A stretch of 34,702 nucleotides of DNA from Pelomonas sp. KK5 (GTDB lineage: Bacteria; Pseudomonadota; Gammaproteobacteria; Burkholderiales; Burkholderiaceae_C), in NCBI RefSeq assembly GCF_001984095.1, contig NZ_LYVQ01000048.1:1-34702 (forward strand), given 5' to 3'. The translations under genes were made by a program, and so were the position numbers. The stretch's first letter is position 1. Each line of letters opens with the position of its first letter. This document shows positions 16,820 through 24,961 of this stretch, one piece after another. The notes under the pieces were generated by a model. That model was not told the DNA's origin and ran no database searches. It saw only the letters and a list, made by a program, of their open reading frames with translations.

Positions 16820-17542
16820 TCAGGGCGCCAGGTCGAACACCAGGACCTCGGCGCCCTCGCCCGCTTCCAGCTTCATCGCGGACTCGCCCTTGAGCTGCAC
16901 CGCATCGCCGCCGGCCAGGCGCTGGCCATTGACCGTCAACGCGCCCTTGACCAGGTGCACATAGGCCAGGCGACCGGGCTGCAGCGCCAGCTCTGCGGAC
17001 TCGCCGCCGTCGAACAGGCCGGCATACAGCCGTGCGTTCGCGTGGATCGTCACCGAATCGTCGGCGCCGTCCGGCGAGGCCACCAGGCGCAGCCTGCCGC
17101 GCTTGTCTGCCGCGGCGAAATGCTTCTGCTCGTAGCCCGGCGCGATGCCGCGCTGGTCCGGCATGATCCAGATCTGCAGGAAGTGCGTGGGCGCGGTCTT
17201 CGAGTGGTTGAACTCGCTGTGCATCACGCCGGTGCCGGCGCTCATGCGCTGCACGTCGCCCGGGCGGATCACGCCCGCATGGGCGCCACCCGCGGTGCCG
17301 TTGCCCATGCTGTCCTTGTGGGCCAATTCACCGTCCAGGACATAACTGATGATCTCCATGTCACGGTGGCCGTGCGTGCCGAAGCCGGTGCCCGCGGCGA
17401 TGCGGTCCTCGTTGATCACGCGCAGCGCGCCGAAGCCCATGCGGCGCGGATCGTGGTAGTCCGCGAACGAGAAGCTGTGGAAGGACTTCAGCCAGCCATG
17501 GTCGGCGAAGCCGCGGTCCGAGGATTTGATGAGTTCTTGCAT
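16820..17542 (-). CDS. Pirin family protein (YhaK-like)
   Basis: The 240-residue protein is a bicupin of the pirin type. The N-terminal cupin contains GFGTHGHRDMEIISYVLDGEL, whose two histidines with a later His/Glu (GVMHSEFNHS) form the metal site typical of pirins and quercetinases. The C-terminal cupin is less conserved (AYVHLVKGALTVNGQ). Some relatives oxidise quercetin and others sense redox state; the substrate is not evident here. The ATG at 17542 has AAGGAG 8 bases upstream; a GTG at 17551 overlaps that site and is unlikely. It is transcribed divergently from a LysR-type regulator, the usual arrangement for a regulator and its target. Confidence 0.92.
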   Translation of the reverse strand: MQELIKSSDRGFADHGWLKSFHSFSFADYHDPRRMGFGALRVINEDRIAAGTGFGTHGHRDMEIISYVLDGELAHKDSMGNGTAGGAHAGVIRPGDVQRMSAGTGVMHSEFNHSKTAPTHFLQIWIMPDQRGIAPGYEQKHFAAADKRGRLRLVASPDGADDSVTIHANARLYAGLFDGGESAELALQPGRLAYVHLVKGALTVNGQRLAGGDAVQLKGESAMKLEAGEGAEVLVFDLAP

Positions 17543-17622
17543 GGCGTTCACTCCTTGTTGTCGATGGAATGAATGTAGGTTCGGCGTCCTCGGCGACCAG
17601 TCAGCCGCGGCTGAAGAGATCG

Positions 17623-17637
17623 TTCAAATAAGATGAA
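17623..17637. promoter_or_regulatory. Candidate LysR-type operator in the pirin/LysR gap
   Basis: TTCAAATAAGATGAA has TTCA/TGAA arms and contains the T-N11-A pattern of LysR-type binding sites. It is an AT-rich island directly before the LysR ATG and 81 bases before the pirin start, well placed for autoregulation and divergent control. Confidence 0.45.
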
Positions 17638-17640
17638 GCC

Positions 17641-18621
17641 ATGCAGCCCAACAGCAATGACAAGCGCCGTGTCCTGACCCCCGAGGCGCTGGCGATGATG
17701 GACACGATCGCCCGCACCGGCAGCTTCGCCGCGGCGGCCCGCGAGATGGGCAAGGTGCCCTCGGCGCTGACCTACTCGGTGCGGCAGCTGGAGGAGGCGC
17801 TGGACGTGCTGCTGTTCGACCGCCGCTCGCGCCAGGCCGAACTGACCGCGGCCGGACAGGAACTGCTGGTCGAGGGCCGCCGACTGCTGCACGAGATCGA
17901 TGCGGTGGCCAACCGCGTGCGCCGCATCGCCACCGGCTGGGAGAGCGAGCTGACCATCTGCGTGGACGATGCGATCGCCCGCCGCGCGGTGTTCGACCTG
18001 ATGGAAGCCTTCTACCAGCAGCCGACCGGCGTCGAGGGCCTGTCCGGCGGGCCGCCGACGCGGCTGAAGCTGCGGGTGGAGGTGCTCTCCGGCACCTGGG
18101 AGGCCCTGACCACCGGCCATGCGGACCTGGCCATCGGCGTCTCCACCCAGCCGCCGGGCAGTTCGGTGCACTGCGAGCTGCTGGGCGACATGGAATTCGT
18201 GTTCTGCGTGGCGCCGCACCATCCGCTGGCCACGCAGCCGCAGCCGCTCGCCGCCGCGCTGCTCGCCGGCTACCGGATCATCACCGTCGCCGATACCGCG
18301 CGCAGCCTGGCGCCGGTGACGATGGGCGTGGTGCCCGGGCAGGACGTGCTGACGATGCCGTCGATGGCGGCCAAGCTGGAAGCACTGATGCGCGGACTGG
18401 GCTGCGGCTCGCTGCCCGCGTCGATGGTGCGCCGCCATGTCGACGCCGGCCGCCTGGTGCAGCTGCAGACCTTCCAGGGCGCGCGCATCTTCCCGAGCAA
18501 CTACGCCTGGCGCAACACCGGCCAGCCGCCGGGCCGCGCGCTGGCCTGGTGGCTGCAGCAGCTGCAGAGCCCGGCCACGCGGCGCTCGCTGCTCGAGCAG
18601 CACGAGGGCCTGCTGCTCTGA
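17641..18621 (+). CDS. LysR-family transcriptional regulator
   Basis: The 326-residue regulator has an N-terminal winged helix-turn-helix (about 12-70; LAMMDTIARTGSFAAAAREM, then VPSALTYSVRQLEEAL and LLFDRRSR) and a periplasmic-binding-protein-like effector domain (about 100-310), with a GHADLAIGVS strand and CVAPHHPLA. The pattern VPSALTYSVRQLE resembles the YhaJ-like LysR group. It would bind the 98-base gap it shares with the pirin gene and control that gene and itself. The inducer is unknown. The gene ends at a strong bidirectional terminator facing efp. Confidence 0.93.
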   Translation: MQPNSNDKRRVLTPEALAMMDTIARTGSFAAAAREMGKVPSALTYSVRQLEEALDVLLFDRRSRQAELTAAGQELLVEGRRLLHEIDAVANRVRRIATGWESELTICVDDAIARRAVFDLMEAFYQQPTGVEGLSGGPPTRLKLRVEVLSGTWEALTTGHADLAIGVSTQPPGSSVHCELLGDMEFVFCVAPHHPLATQPQPLAAALLAGYRIITVADTARSLAPVTMGVVPGQDVLTMPSMAAKLEALMRGLGCGSLPASMVRRHVDAGRLVQLQTFQGARIFPSNYAWRNTGQPPGRALAWWLQQLQSPATRRSLLEQHEGLLL

Positions 18622-18634
18622 GCGCAAGGAATGC

Positions 18635-18661
18635 AAAAGGGCAGCCGAAGCTGCCCTTTTT
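18635..18661. terminator. Bidirectional intrinsic terminator
   Basis: AAAAGGGCAGC, loop CGAA and GCTGCCCTTTTT form an 11-bp stem with a T-run on one strand and an A-run giving Ts on the other. It serves both the LysR gene and the convergent efp gene. Confidence 0.92.
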
Positions 18662-18685
18662 GCTCAGTGCGATCCGATCAGGGGA

Positions 18686-19240
18686 TCAGACGCGCTTGCG
18701 GTACTCATGCGTACGCGTGTCGATTTCGATCTTGTCGCCGTTCTCGACGAAGGCCGGGACCGAGATCTCGAAGCCGGTGCCGACCAGGCGGGCGGGCTTC
18801 ATGACCTTGCCCGAGGTGTCGCCCTTGGCGGCCGGCTCGGTCTCGATCTCGCGGACCACGCTGGTGGGCACTTCCACCGAGATGGCCTTGCCGTCGTAGA
18901 AGACGACTTCCACGGGCATGTTGTCTTCCAGGTAGGAGATCGCGTCGCCCATGTTCTCGGCCTCGACCTCGAACTGGTTGTACTCGGCGTCCATGAACAC
19001 ATACATCGGATCGGCGAAGTACGTGTAGGTGCACTCCTTCTTGTCCAGGATGATCTGTTCCATCTTGTCGTCGGCCTTGAAGACGGTTTCCGTGCCCGAA
19101 CCGTTCAGCAGGTTCTTCATCTTCATGCGCACGGTGGCGGCGCCGCGGCCGCCGCGGCTGTATTCGGTCTTCAGCACGACCATCGGGTCCTTGCCCTGCA
19201 TGATCACGTTGCCGGCGCGGATTTCTTGAGCGATCTTCAT
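18686..19240 (-). CDS. efp: Translation elongation factor P
   Basis: The 184-residue, three-domain factor helps ribosomes form peptide bonds at polyproline stretches. The N-terminal KOW-like domain carries the modification loop [10 protein letters not shown], whose tip is Arg32 rather than the lysine used by the EpmA system. Arg32 is the residue rhamnosylated by EarP, and an earP gene lies directly upstream on the same strand. The OB domains follow, ending in [11 protein letters not shown], the expected C-terminus. An AGGAA ribosome-binding site precedes ATG 19240. The 78-base gap after earP may hold its own promoter. It ends at the terminator at 18635-18661. Confidence 0.98.
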   Translation of the reverse strand: MKIAQEIRAGNVIMQGKDPMVVLKTEYSRGGRGAATVRMKMKNLLNGSGTETVFKADDKMEQIILDKKECTYTYFADPMYVFMDAEYNQFEVEAENMGDAISYLEDNMPVEVVFYDGKAISVEVPTSVVREIETEPAAKGDTSGKVMKPARLVGTGFEISVPAFVENGDKIEIDTRTHEYRKRV

Positions 19241-19318
19241 GAGAGTTCCTGGGTGGCTTGTCTAGTACGGCGTAACTGAGGCGCGCCCATCCCAGGCGCG
19301 GCAGCAAAGCCCGGCATT

Positions 19319-20314
19319 CTAGCTTGAAAAGGCCATCAACTGGCTGCAGAGGTCGGCTTGGAGTGCCAACTCGTCACGCCAACGCTGGGCATCGGCGGCC
19401 CAGGCGGCGGCATCGGGCATCGCGGCGGGCCAGCTGCCGAGGCCGTTCCAGGCTCGATTGAGCGCGCGGGCGTCGGCCGCAAGGCCGGCCCGCTCCATCC
19501 AGGCTTCCAGCTTCGGTCCGTGGGCGCCGTCGTCCTGCGGGTAGATGTGCCAGACCAGCGGCCGGCCGGCCCAGTGCGCGCGCACGAAGGAGTCCTCCCC
19601 GCGGACGAAATTGAGATCGCAGGACCAGAGCAGGCGGTCGTAGTCGTCCTGGCTCAGGAAGGGCAGCGGCTGCACGCGCAGCGCGCCTTGGGCTTCGATG
19701 CGCGACTGCAGCGGCCCGGGGCAGGCCAGCAGCAGCGTCGGCTCGCGCGACAGCAATTCCAGCAAGGCCGGGAGCCCCTCGTTGGCATAGGCGAACAGGC
19801 TCACGACACGCTCGCCCGGCCGGCGGTCAATGCCGGGCAGTGCCAGTTGCGAGCCCAGCAGCCCCGGCTCGCGCAGCAGCCCGCCGGTCTTCGGCGTGAA
19901 GCCGGGATAGAAGAAGCGCTTGTCGAGGCCCCTCGCCGGCCCGAAGGACTGCGGCGAACGCAGGCCATGGCTGCGCTCGACATAGGACTCCGCGCTGAGG
20001 TATTCGAGGTTGATCCAGCGCGGCGGCACGGTGCGCCCGGCCATCAGCGCGAGGAAAGGCTCGGGCAGCTCGCAGCCGAAGGTCTCGACGACCACGTCGC
20101 CGCTGAAGCTCGCCGTTAGCGCCGCGTCCCAGGGCAGCACCTCGACACCCGGCGGCGGCCCCTCGGGTGCCATCCAGGCCAGCGCCGAGCCGTCGTCGAT
20201 GAACAGCCGCACCCGCTCGCCCCGCCCCGCCAGGTCGCGCGCCAGCCGCCAGCAGACGCCCACGTCCCCGTAGTTGTCGATCACCCGGCAGAACAGATCC
20301 CAGCTTCGATTCAT
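19319..20314 (-). CDS. earP: EF-P arginine-32 rhamnosyltransferase
   Basis: The 331-residue glycosyltransferase transfers rhamnose from dTDP-L-rhamnose to Arg32 of EF-P. It shows the family's N-terminal motif RVIDNYGDVGVCWRLARDL with the conserved Asp residues, VVETFGCELP, WINLEYLSAE and the C-terminal LNFVRGEDSFVRAHWAGRP that binds the nucleotide-sugar. These fit the EarP (DUF2331) family. Adjacency to an efp encoding Arg32 strongly supports function. ATG 20314 (MNRSWDLF) is chosen over a farther start at 20344, because the N-terminal fold begins within a few residues. No dTDP-rhamnose synthesis gene is in the window. It is divergent from uvrC with only 41 bases between start codons. Confidence 0.97.
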   Translation of the reverse strand: MNRSWDLFCRVIDNYGDVGVCWRLARDLAGRGERVRLFIDDGSALAWMAPEGPPPGVEVLPWDAALTASFSGDVVVETFGCELPEPFLALMAGRTVPPRWINLEYLSAESYVERSHGLRSPQSFGPARGLDKRFFYPGFTPKTGGLLREPGLLGSQLALPGIDRRPGERVVSLFAYANEGLPALLELLSREPTLLLACPGPLQSRIEAQGALRVQPLPFLSQDDYDRLLWSCDLNFVRGEDSFVRAHWAGRPLVWHIYPQDDGAHGPKLEAWMERAGLAADARALNRAWNGLGSWPAAMPDAAAWAADAQRWRDELALQADLCSQLMAFSS

Positions 20315-20324
20315 CGCGAAATTA

Positions 20325-20344
20325 TCGACGGCACTCGACGGCAC
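20325..20344. repeat. Tandem 10-bp repeat in the earP/uvrC divergent gap
   Basis: TCGACGGCAC occurs twice head to tail, filling half of the 41-base gap between the two start codons. It may be a regulator half-site pair or a replication-slippage product. Confidence 0.4.
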
Positions 20345-20355
20345 AATGAGGTGCC

Positions 20356-22284
20356 ATGTCCGAGCAAGAAGTCGTTCCCACCGTCGCCACGCCCGCCGAG
20401 CAGCGCGAGCGCCTGCTGGCCGAAGTCGCCGCGCTGCCGCTGCTGCCCGGCGTCTACCGCTATTTCGATGCGCAGGACCAGGTGCTCTACGTCGGCAAGG
20501 CGCGCAGCCTGAAGAAGCGCGTCTCCAGCTATTTCCAGAAGGACCACGGCGGCACCCGCATCGGGCTGATGGTCTCGCGCATCGCGCGGATGGAGACCAC
20601 GGTCGTGCGCACCGAGGCCGAGGCGCTGCTGCTGGAGAACAACCTGATCAAGGCGTTGAACCCGAAGTTCAACATCCTGTTCCGCGACGACAAGAGTTAC
20701 CCGTACCTGAAGATCAGCGGCCACGAGTACCCGCGCGTCAGCTACTACCGCGGCTCGGTGGACCGGCGCCACCGCTACTTCGGCCCCTTCCCCAACGCCT
20801 GGGCGGTGAAGGAATCGATCCAGCTGATCCAGAAGGTGTTCCGCCTGCGCACCTGCGAGGACACCGTCTTCAACAACCGCAGCCGCCCCTGCCTGCTCTA
20901 CCAGATCCAGCGCTGCTCCGGCCCCTGCGTGCCGGAGGGCCGTACGCCCGAGTACGCGCGCGACGTGCGCAATGCCGAGCGCTTCCTGCTCGGCGAGACG
21001 CAGGAGGTGATGGACGGCCTGCAGGCGCAGATGATGGCCCACTCGGAGGCGCTGCAGTTCGAGCTGGCGGCCGAGATGCGCGACCAGATCACCTCGCTGT
21101 CGAAGGTGCTGCAGCAGCAGGCGGTGGACGAGAACAGCGCCACCGGGCGGGACCGCGACGTGGACATCCTCGCCGCCCGCGTGCAGGGCGGCCGCGCCTG
21201 CGTCAACCTGGCGATGGTGCGCGGCGGCCGCCACCTCGGTGACCGTGCCTACTTCCCCAAGCACGTGGAGGACGCGACGGCGACGCTGCTGCTGGACGAC
21301 GAGGAAGCCGCCACCCCGCCCTCCCCCGAGCGCCAGGTGCTGGAGGCCTTCATGACCCAGCACTACCTGGACGCGCAGGTGCCCTCGCTGATCGTCGTCA
21401 GCGAGGAGGTCGACCCGCTGCTGTCCGAGGCGCTGACCGCCCAGGCCGGCTACAAGGTGACGACCCAGGCGCAGCCGCGCGGCCAGCGCCGCATCTGGCA
21501 GGAGATGGCCTGCAAGGGCGCGGACCTGGCGCTGGCGCGGCTGCTGTCCGAGGAAGGCTCGCAGCAGGCCCGCACCCATGCGCTGCTGGAGGCGCTGGAC
21601 CTGAACGTGGAAGACCCGGCCGCGCTGCGCGTCGAGTGCTTCGACATCAGCCACACGGCGGGTGAGTCCACGCAGGCCTCCTGCGTGGTGTTCGAGAACC
21701 ACCAGATGCAGAGCAGCCAGTACCGGCGCTACAACATCGAGGGCATCACCGGCGGCGACGACTACGCCGCGATGCGACAGGTGCTGACGCGCCGCTATTC
21801 GAAGCTGGCGGAGGCCGCGCAGCTCGGCACCGGCCGCCTGCCCGACATCGTGCTGGTGGACGGCGGCAAGGGCCAGGTCTCGATGGCCCGCGCGGTGTTC
21901 GAGGAACTGGGCCTGGACCTGTCGCTGATCATCGGCGTGGAGAAGGGCGAGGGCCGCAAGGTGGGCCTGGAGGAACTGGTGTTCGCCGATGGGCGCGAGA
22001 AGGTGTACCTGGGCCGCGAGTCTGCCGCGCTGATGCTGGTGGCGCAGATCCGCGACGAGGCGCACCGCTTCGCGATCACCGGCATGCGCGCGAAACGCGC
22101 GGCGGCGCGGACGGGAGGTTCGCGCCTGGAAGACGTGGCCGGCATCGGCCCCAAGAAGAGAGCCCAATTGCTCCAGCGCTTCGGCGGCGTGCGCGGCGTG
22201 GCCCAGGCCAGCGTCGACGAGATCGCCAGCATCAAGGGCATCGGGCGTGAACTGGCGGAGGAGATCTATCGTGTCCTGCATTGA
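20356..22284 (+). CDS. uvrC: Excinuclease ABC subunit C
   Basis: The 642-residue nuclease makes both incisions around DNA lesions marked by UvrAB. In order it has the GIY-YIG domain (about 28-106; [18 protein letters not shown]), a UVR motif for UvrB contact near 217-252 ([16 protein letters not shown]), the RNase H-like 5'-incision domain (about 420-540; ECFDISHT and [11 protein letters not shown]) and a C-terminal helix-hairpin-helix pair ([27 protein letters not shown]). Catalytic stretches look intact and the length is normal. GAGGTG precedes ATG 20356. The lipoprotein gene overlaps its 3' end, starting an apparent uvrC-lipoprotein-pgsA-EamA operon. Confidence 0.98.
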   Translation: MSEQEVVPTVATPAEQRERLLAEVAALPLLPGVYRYFDAQDQVLYVGKARSLKKRVSSYFQKDHGGTRIGLMVSRIARMETTVVRTEAEALLLENNLIKALNPKFNILFRDDKSYPYLKISGHEYPRVSYYRGSVDRRHRYFGPFPNAWAVKESIQLIQKVFRLRTCEDTVFNNRSRPCLLYQIQRCSGPCVPEGRTPEYARDVRNAERFLLGETQEVMDGLQAQMMAHSEALQFELAAEMRDQITSLSKVLQQQAVDENSATGRDRDVDILAARVQGGRACVNLAMVRGGRHLGDRAYFPKHVEDATATLLLDDEEAATPPSPERQVLEAFMTQHYLDAQVPSLIVVSEEVDPLLSEALTAQAGYKVTTQAQPRGQRRIWQEMACKGADLALARLLSEEGSQQARTHALLEALDLNVEDPAALRVECFDISHTAGESTQASCVVFENHQMQSSQYRRYNIEGITGGDDYAAMRQVLTRRYSKLAEAAQLGTGRLPDIVLVDGGKGQVSMARAVFEELGLDLSLIIGVEKGEGRKVGLEELVFADGREKVYLGRESAALMLVAQIRDEAHRFAITGMRAKRAAARTGGSRLEDVAGIGPKKRAQLLQRFGGVRGVAQASVDEIASIKGIGRELAEEIYRVLH

Positions 22285-22825
22285 ATCGAAGACTGGCAAG
22301 GCGGCTTCGTACCGTCGAGTTTCATGGTTAGGCCTCGGAGCCGCCGCCCTGCTGGCCGGTTGCGCCAGCGCGCCGCCGGCGCCGCCCGCGCGACCGCATT
22401 CGCCGGTGGAGCCCGTGCCGGCCGCGCAGCCTGCCGCGCCGGCCCGGCCGGCCGTCGGCCTGACCGAACCGGACATCCCCAGGCTCGCTCCGCCCAAGCC
22501 CTCGCGCACGCTGGAGGAACTGCGCCGCCAGGCCGCGCTGCGCCTGGTCGCGGCCAACCCCGAGCGCACCTACATGACCGAGCCGCCGGCCGTGCTGCTG
22601 GCGATCCCGGTGCTGGAGGTGGAGCTCTACGTGGACGGCAGCATTAAGCGCATCAATGTGCTGCGCAAGCCGGGCCAGGCGCCGGAGACGGTGCAGATCG
22701 CCATTGACGCGCTTCACCGCGCCGCGCCCTACGGCGACGTGTCGCGGATGCCCGAGCCGCGCAAGTTCAGCGAGACCTTTCTCTTCAACGACGAGAAGCG
22801 CTTCAAGCCGCGTACCTTGGACTAG
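22271..22825 (+). CDS. Lipoprotein with TonB-C-like domain
   Basis: The 184-residue protein has a signal with lipobox LLAGC (Cys31 lipidated), a proline/alanine-rich linker of about 50 residues, and a C-terminal domain containing [19 protein letters not shown] and [13 protein letters not shown]. That part resembles the C-terminal fold of TonB-like proteins, though no membrane anchor other than the lipid is present. It is probably an outer-membrane lipoprotein of unknown role. The GTG at 22271 is preceded by GGAGGAGA; it overlaps the end of uvrC by 14 bases, so translation is likely coupled. A farther GTG at 22247 lies deeper in uvrC and is less likely. Confidence 0.78.
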   Translation: MSCIESKTGKAASYRRVSWLGLGAAALLAGCASAPPAPPARPHSPVEPVPAAQPAAPARPAVGLTEPDIPRLAPPKPSRTLEELRRQAALRLVAANPERTYMTEPPAVLLAIPVLEVELYVDGSIKRINVLRKPGQAPETVQIAIDALHRAAPYGDVSRMPEPRKFSETFLFNDEKRFKPRTLD

Positions 22826-22838
22826 TTAACATGACCGC

Positions 22839-23408
22839 ATGTTCCTGACGCTTCCCACCCTCCTCACCTGGGCCCGCATCGTTGCGATTCCGTTGATCGT
22901 CGGCGTCTACCAGTTGGACAGCCTGGAGACGCCCACGCAGAACCTCGTGGCGACGCTGCTCTTCATCGTCGTCGCGCTGACCGACTGGCTGGACGGCTAC
23001 CTGGCCCGCAAGCTGAACCAGGCCTCGGCCTTCGGCGCCTTCCTCGATCCGGTGGCGGACAAGCTGATGGTCTGCGCCGCGCTGCTGGTGCTGCTGCAAC
23101 TGCAGCGCGTGGACACGCTGGTGGCGCTGGTCATCGTGGGCCGCGAGATCACGATCTCGGCGCTGCGCGAGTGGATGGCGCAGATCGGCGCCTCGCGCAG
23201 CGTCGCGGTGCACATGGTCGGCAAGCTCAAGACGACGGTGCAGATGGTGGCCATTCCCTTCCTGCTGTTCGACGGGCCGCTGTTCGGCATGATCGAGACC
23301 CGCCCCTGGGGCACGGCGCTGATCTACATCGCCACGGTGCTGACGATCTGGTCGATGGTTTACTACATGCGCAAGGCGATCCCGGAAATCCGCGCCAAGG
23401 CCAAGTGA
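22839..23408 (+). CDS. pgsA: CDP-diacylglycerol-glycerol-3-phosphate 3-phosphatidyltransferase
   Basis: The 189-residue inner-membrane enzyme makes phosphatidylglycerol phosphate, the committed step to phosphatidylglycerol and cardiolipin. It shows the CDP-alcohol phosphotransferase signature D-x2-D-G-x2-A-R-x8-G-x3-D-x3-D as TDWLDGYLARKLN followed by FGAFLDPVADK. Several hydrophobic segments flank it. The N-terminal NxPxxLTxxR-type start is present as LPTLLTWARI. The ATG at 22839 lies 13 bases after the lipoprotein stop; no strong ribosome-binding site is seen. The position after uvrC is common in proteobacteria. Confidence 0.96.
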   Translation: MFLTLPTLLTWARIVAIPLIVGVYQLDSLETPTQNLVATLLFIVVALTDWLDGYLARKLNQASAFGAFLDPVADKLMVCAALLVLLQLQRVDTLVALVIVGREITISALREWMAQIGASRSVAVHMVGKLKTTVQMVAIPFLLFDGPLFGMIETRPWGTALIYIATVLTIWSMVYYMRKAIPEIRAKAK

Positions 23409-23415
23409 GCGCGGC

Positions 23416-24279
23416 GTGAGCCGCCAGGCCTCCTGGCTGGCCGCGATGCCGGCCGTCTTCGTCGCGATCTGGAGCACCGGTTTCGTCGTCGCCCGGCTGG
23501 GCATGCCGCATGCGCCGCCGATCGGCTTCCTGGCGATCCGCTTCGCGCTGTCGACCTTGTGCTTCGGCGCCTGGGCGGGCCTCGCCGGCGCCGCCTGGCC
23601 GCGCGAGCGCATGCAGTGGCTGCACCTGGCCGTGCTGGGCCTGACGACGCAGGCCGGCTACCTGATCTGCGGCTGGGCCGCCGTCAAGCACGGCATGGGC
23701 GCCGGCACGATGGCCTTGATCGCCGGCCTCCAGCCGCTGCTGACCGCGCTGTGGCTGCATACCCGGGGCGAACGCCTGGTATCGCTGCAATGGGCGGGCC
23801 TGGCGCTCGGCCTGCTGGGCCTGGTCCTCGTCGTCCACCACAAGCTCGGCGCCGGCGAGATCGATGCGCTGAACTTCGGCCTTGGCATCGCGGCCCTGCT
23901 GACGATCACCTTCGGCGGCCTCTACCAGAAGCGCTTCGTCAAGCCGAACGATGCGCGCAGCGCGATGGCCGTGCAGATGCTGGTGGCCACGCTGGCCAGC
24001 GCGCCGCTGGCGCTGCTGGAGAGCGAGCCCATCGTCTGGCACCGCGACCTGTTCATCGCGCTGGGCTGGTCGGTGCTCGTGCTGACGCTGGGCGGCAGTT
24101 CGCTGCTCTACCTGATGCTGCAGCGCGGCGCCGCCACCCGCGTGACCAGCCTGATGTACCTGGTGCCCGCGGCCGCCGCGCTGCTCGCCTGGGCGCTGTT
24201 CGGCGACCCGGTCGGCGGCGTGTTCTGGCTGGGCATGGCGATGAGTGCGCTGGGGGTCTACTGGGTCGTGCGGCGCTAG
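23416..24279 (+). CDS. EamA/DMT-family transporter
   Basis: The 287-residue protein is built of two halves with about ten hydrophobic segments. The first half begins VFVAIWSTGFVVARLG and contains GTMALIAGLQPLLTAL; the second ends SLMYLVPAAAALLAWALFG, the usual EamA pattern near the last helices. Such proteins export metabolites or amino acids; the substrate is unknown. The GTG at 23416 lies 7 bases after the pgsA stop, which fits operon expression. A terminator follows at 24331-24350. Confidence 0.9.
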   Translation: MSRQASWLAAMPAVFVAIWSTGFVVARLGMPHAPPIGFLAIRFALSTLCFGAWAGLAGAAWPRERMQWLHLAVLGLTTQAGYLICGWAAVKHGMGAGTMALIAGLQPLLTALWLHTRGERLVSLQWAGLALGLLGLVLVVHHKLGAGEIDALNFGLGIAALLTITFGGLYQKRFVKPNDARSAMAVQMLVATLASAPLALLESEPIVWHRDLFIALGWSVLVLTLGGSSLLYLMLQRGAATRVTSLMYLVPAAAALLAWALFGDPVGGVFWLGMAMSALGVYWVVRR

Positions 24280-24330
24280 GTTCGAGGCTCGCACGAAGCT
24301 CGCACCGACCGCCCCGGAACGGCACGCGGC

Positions 24331-24350
24331 GGCCCCTCGCAGGGCCTTTT
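24331..24350 (+). terminator. Intrinsic terminator after the uvrC-EamA operon
   Basis: GGCCC, loop CTCGCA, GGGCC and then TTTTG form a short GC stem with a T-run, 52 bases after the transporter stop. Confidence 0.7.
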
Positions 24351-24384
24351 GTATCGGGACTTTTCCCCTCCGAGAGGCCCGATC

Positions 24385-24405
24385 GAATCCGCTTAGAATC
24401 CGCTT
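24385..24405 (+). promoter_or_regulatory. Probable hupB promoter region with 11-bp tandem repeat
   Basis: GAATCCGCTT occurs twice with an 11-base period. The segment includes TTAGAAT (TAGAAT at 24394-24399), a good -10 hexamer. No matching -35 is visible at 16-18 bases. A 115-120-base leader would follow, containing a small GCTCC/GGAGC hairpin near 24472-24487. Confidence 0.4.
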
Positions 24406-24519
24406 CCCGCGTGACCCGCGAGACCGGCCGCAACAGGCCTGAAAGCTCGCCGAAAGCGCCCAGACAACCCTGCTCCAGCGACGGAGCACCGCACCAGCAA
24501 CCTGTTGAGGGGTACCTAC

Positions 24520-24792
24520 GTGAACAAGTCTGAACTGATCGAGCACATTGCCAAGCAAGCCGACATTTCCAAGGCCGCCGCAGGCCGCGCCCTGGAAGCT
24601 GTGATCGGCGGCGTCAAGACGACGCTGAAGAAGAACGGCAGTGTGTCCCTGGTCGGTTTCGGCACCTTCACCGTGACCAAGCGCGCCGCCCGCGCCGGCC
24701 GCAACCCGCGCACCAACGAAGCCATCAAGATCAAGGCTGCCAAGGTGCCGAAGTTCCGTCCCGGGAAGGCCCTGAAAGACGCGGTAAACTGA
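24520..24792 (+). CDS. hupB: DNA-binding protein HU (beta-type)
   Basis: The 90-residue nucleoid protein bends and compacts DNA as a dimer. It starts [20 protein letters not shown] and has the HU signature [18 protein letters not shown] with the DNA-intercalating arm, ending [11 protein letters not shown]. The length is exact for the family. The start is GTG at 24520 with GAGGGG about 8 bases upstream; this shared start is typical for these genes. The tRNA-Val gene begins 13 bases after the stop, so both are probably on one transcript. Confidence 0.97.
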   Translation: MNKSELIEHIAKQADISKAAAGRALEAVIGGVKTTLKKNGSVSLVGFGTFTVTKRAARAGRNPRTNEAIKIKAAKVPKFRPGKALKDAVN

Positions 24793-24805
24793 TCGACTTT
24801 CTCCC

Positions 24806-24881
24806 GGGTGCTTAGCTCAGTTGGTAGAGCAGCTGCCTTACACGCAGCATGTCAGCGGTTCGAGCCCGTTAGCACCCACCA
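24806..24881 (+). tRNA. tRNA-Val (UAC)
   Basis: It folds as a full cloverleaf: acceptor GGGTGCT/AGCACCC, D-arm GCTC...GAGC, anticodon stem GCTGC/GCAGC with loop CTTACAC (anticodon TAC), a T-arm with TTCGAGC, and an encoded CCA end. Confidence 0.97.
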
Positions 24882-24910
24882 TTGATCCGGTTCCGGATTC
24901 CAGTTGAGCG

Positions 24911-24943
24911 AAGGCGAACAGGGAGGCTCCCCGGTTCGCCTTT
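24911..24943 (+). terminator. Terminator after hupB-tRNA-Val
   Basis: AAGGCGAAC (24911-24919) pairs with GTTCGCCTT (24934-24942), then TTTG. It ends only 4 bases before an ATG at 24947, which argues that translation of ppiD begins at the later ATG. Confidence 0.75.
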
Positions 24944-24961
24944 GTCATGTCTGAGGCCCCG

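Noticed and set aside
19358-20119. 253-codon plus-strand frame opposite earP
   Set aside because: EarP motifs are unmistakable on the minus strand; this frame has none.
24947-24961. Upstream ATG as ppiD start
   Set aside because: It lies directly behind a terminator hairpin and adds five residues not usual for the family; ATG 24962 has GAGG and the MFDFVR start.
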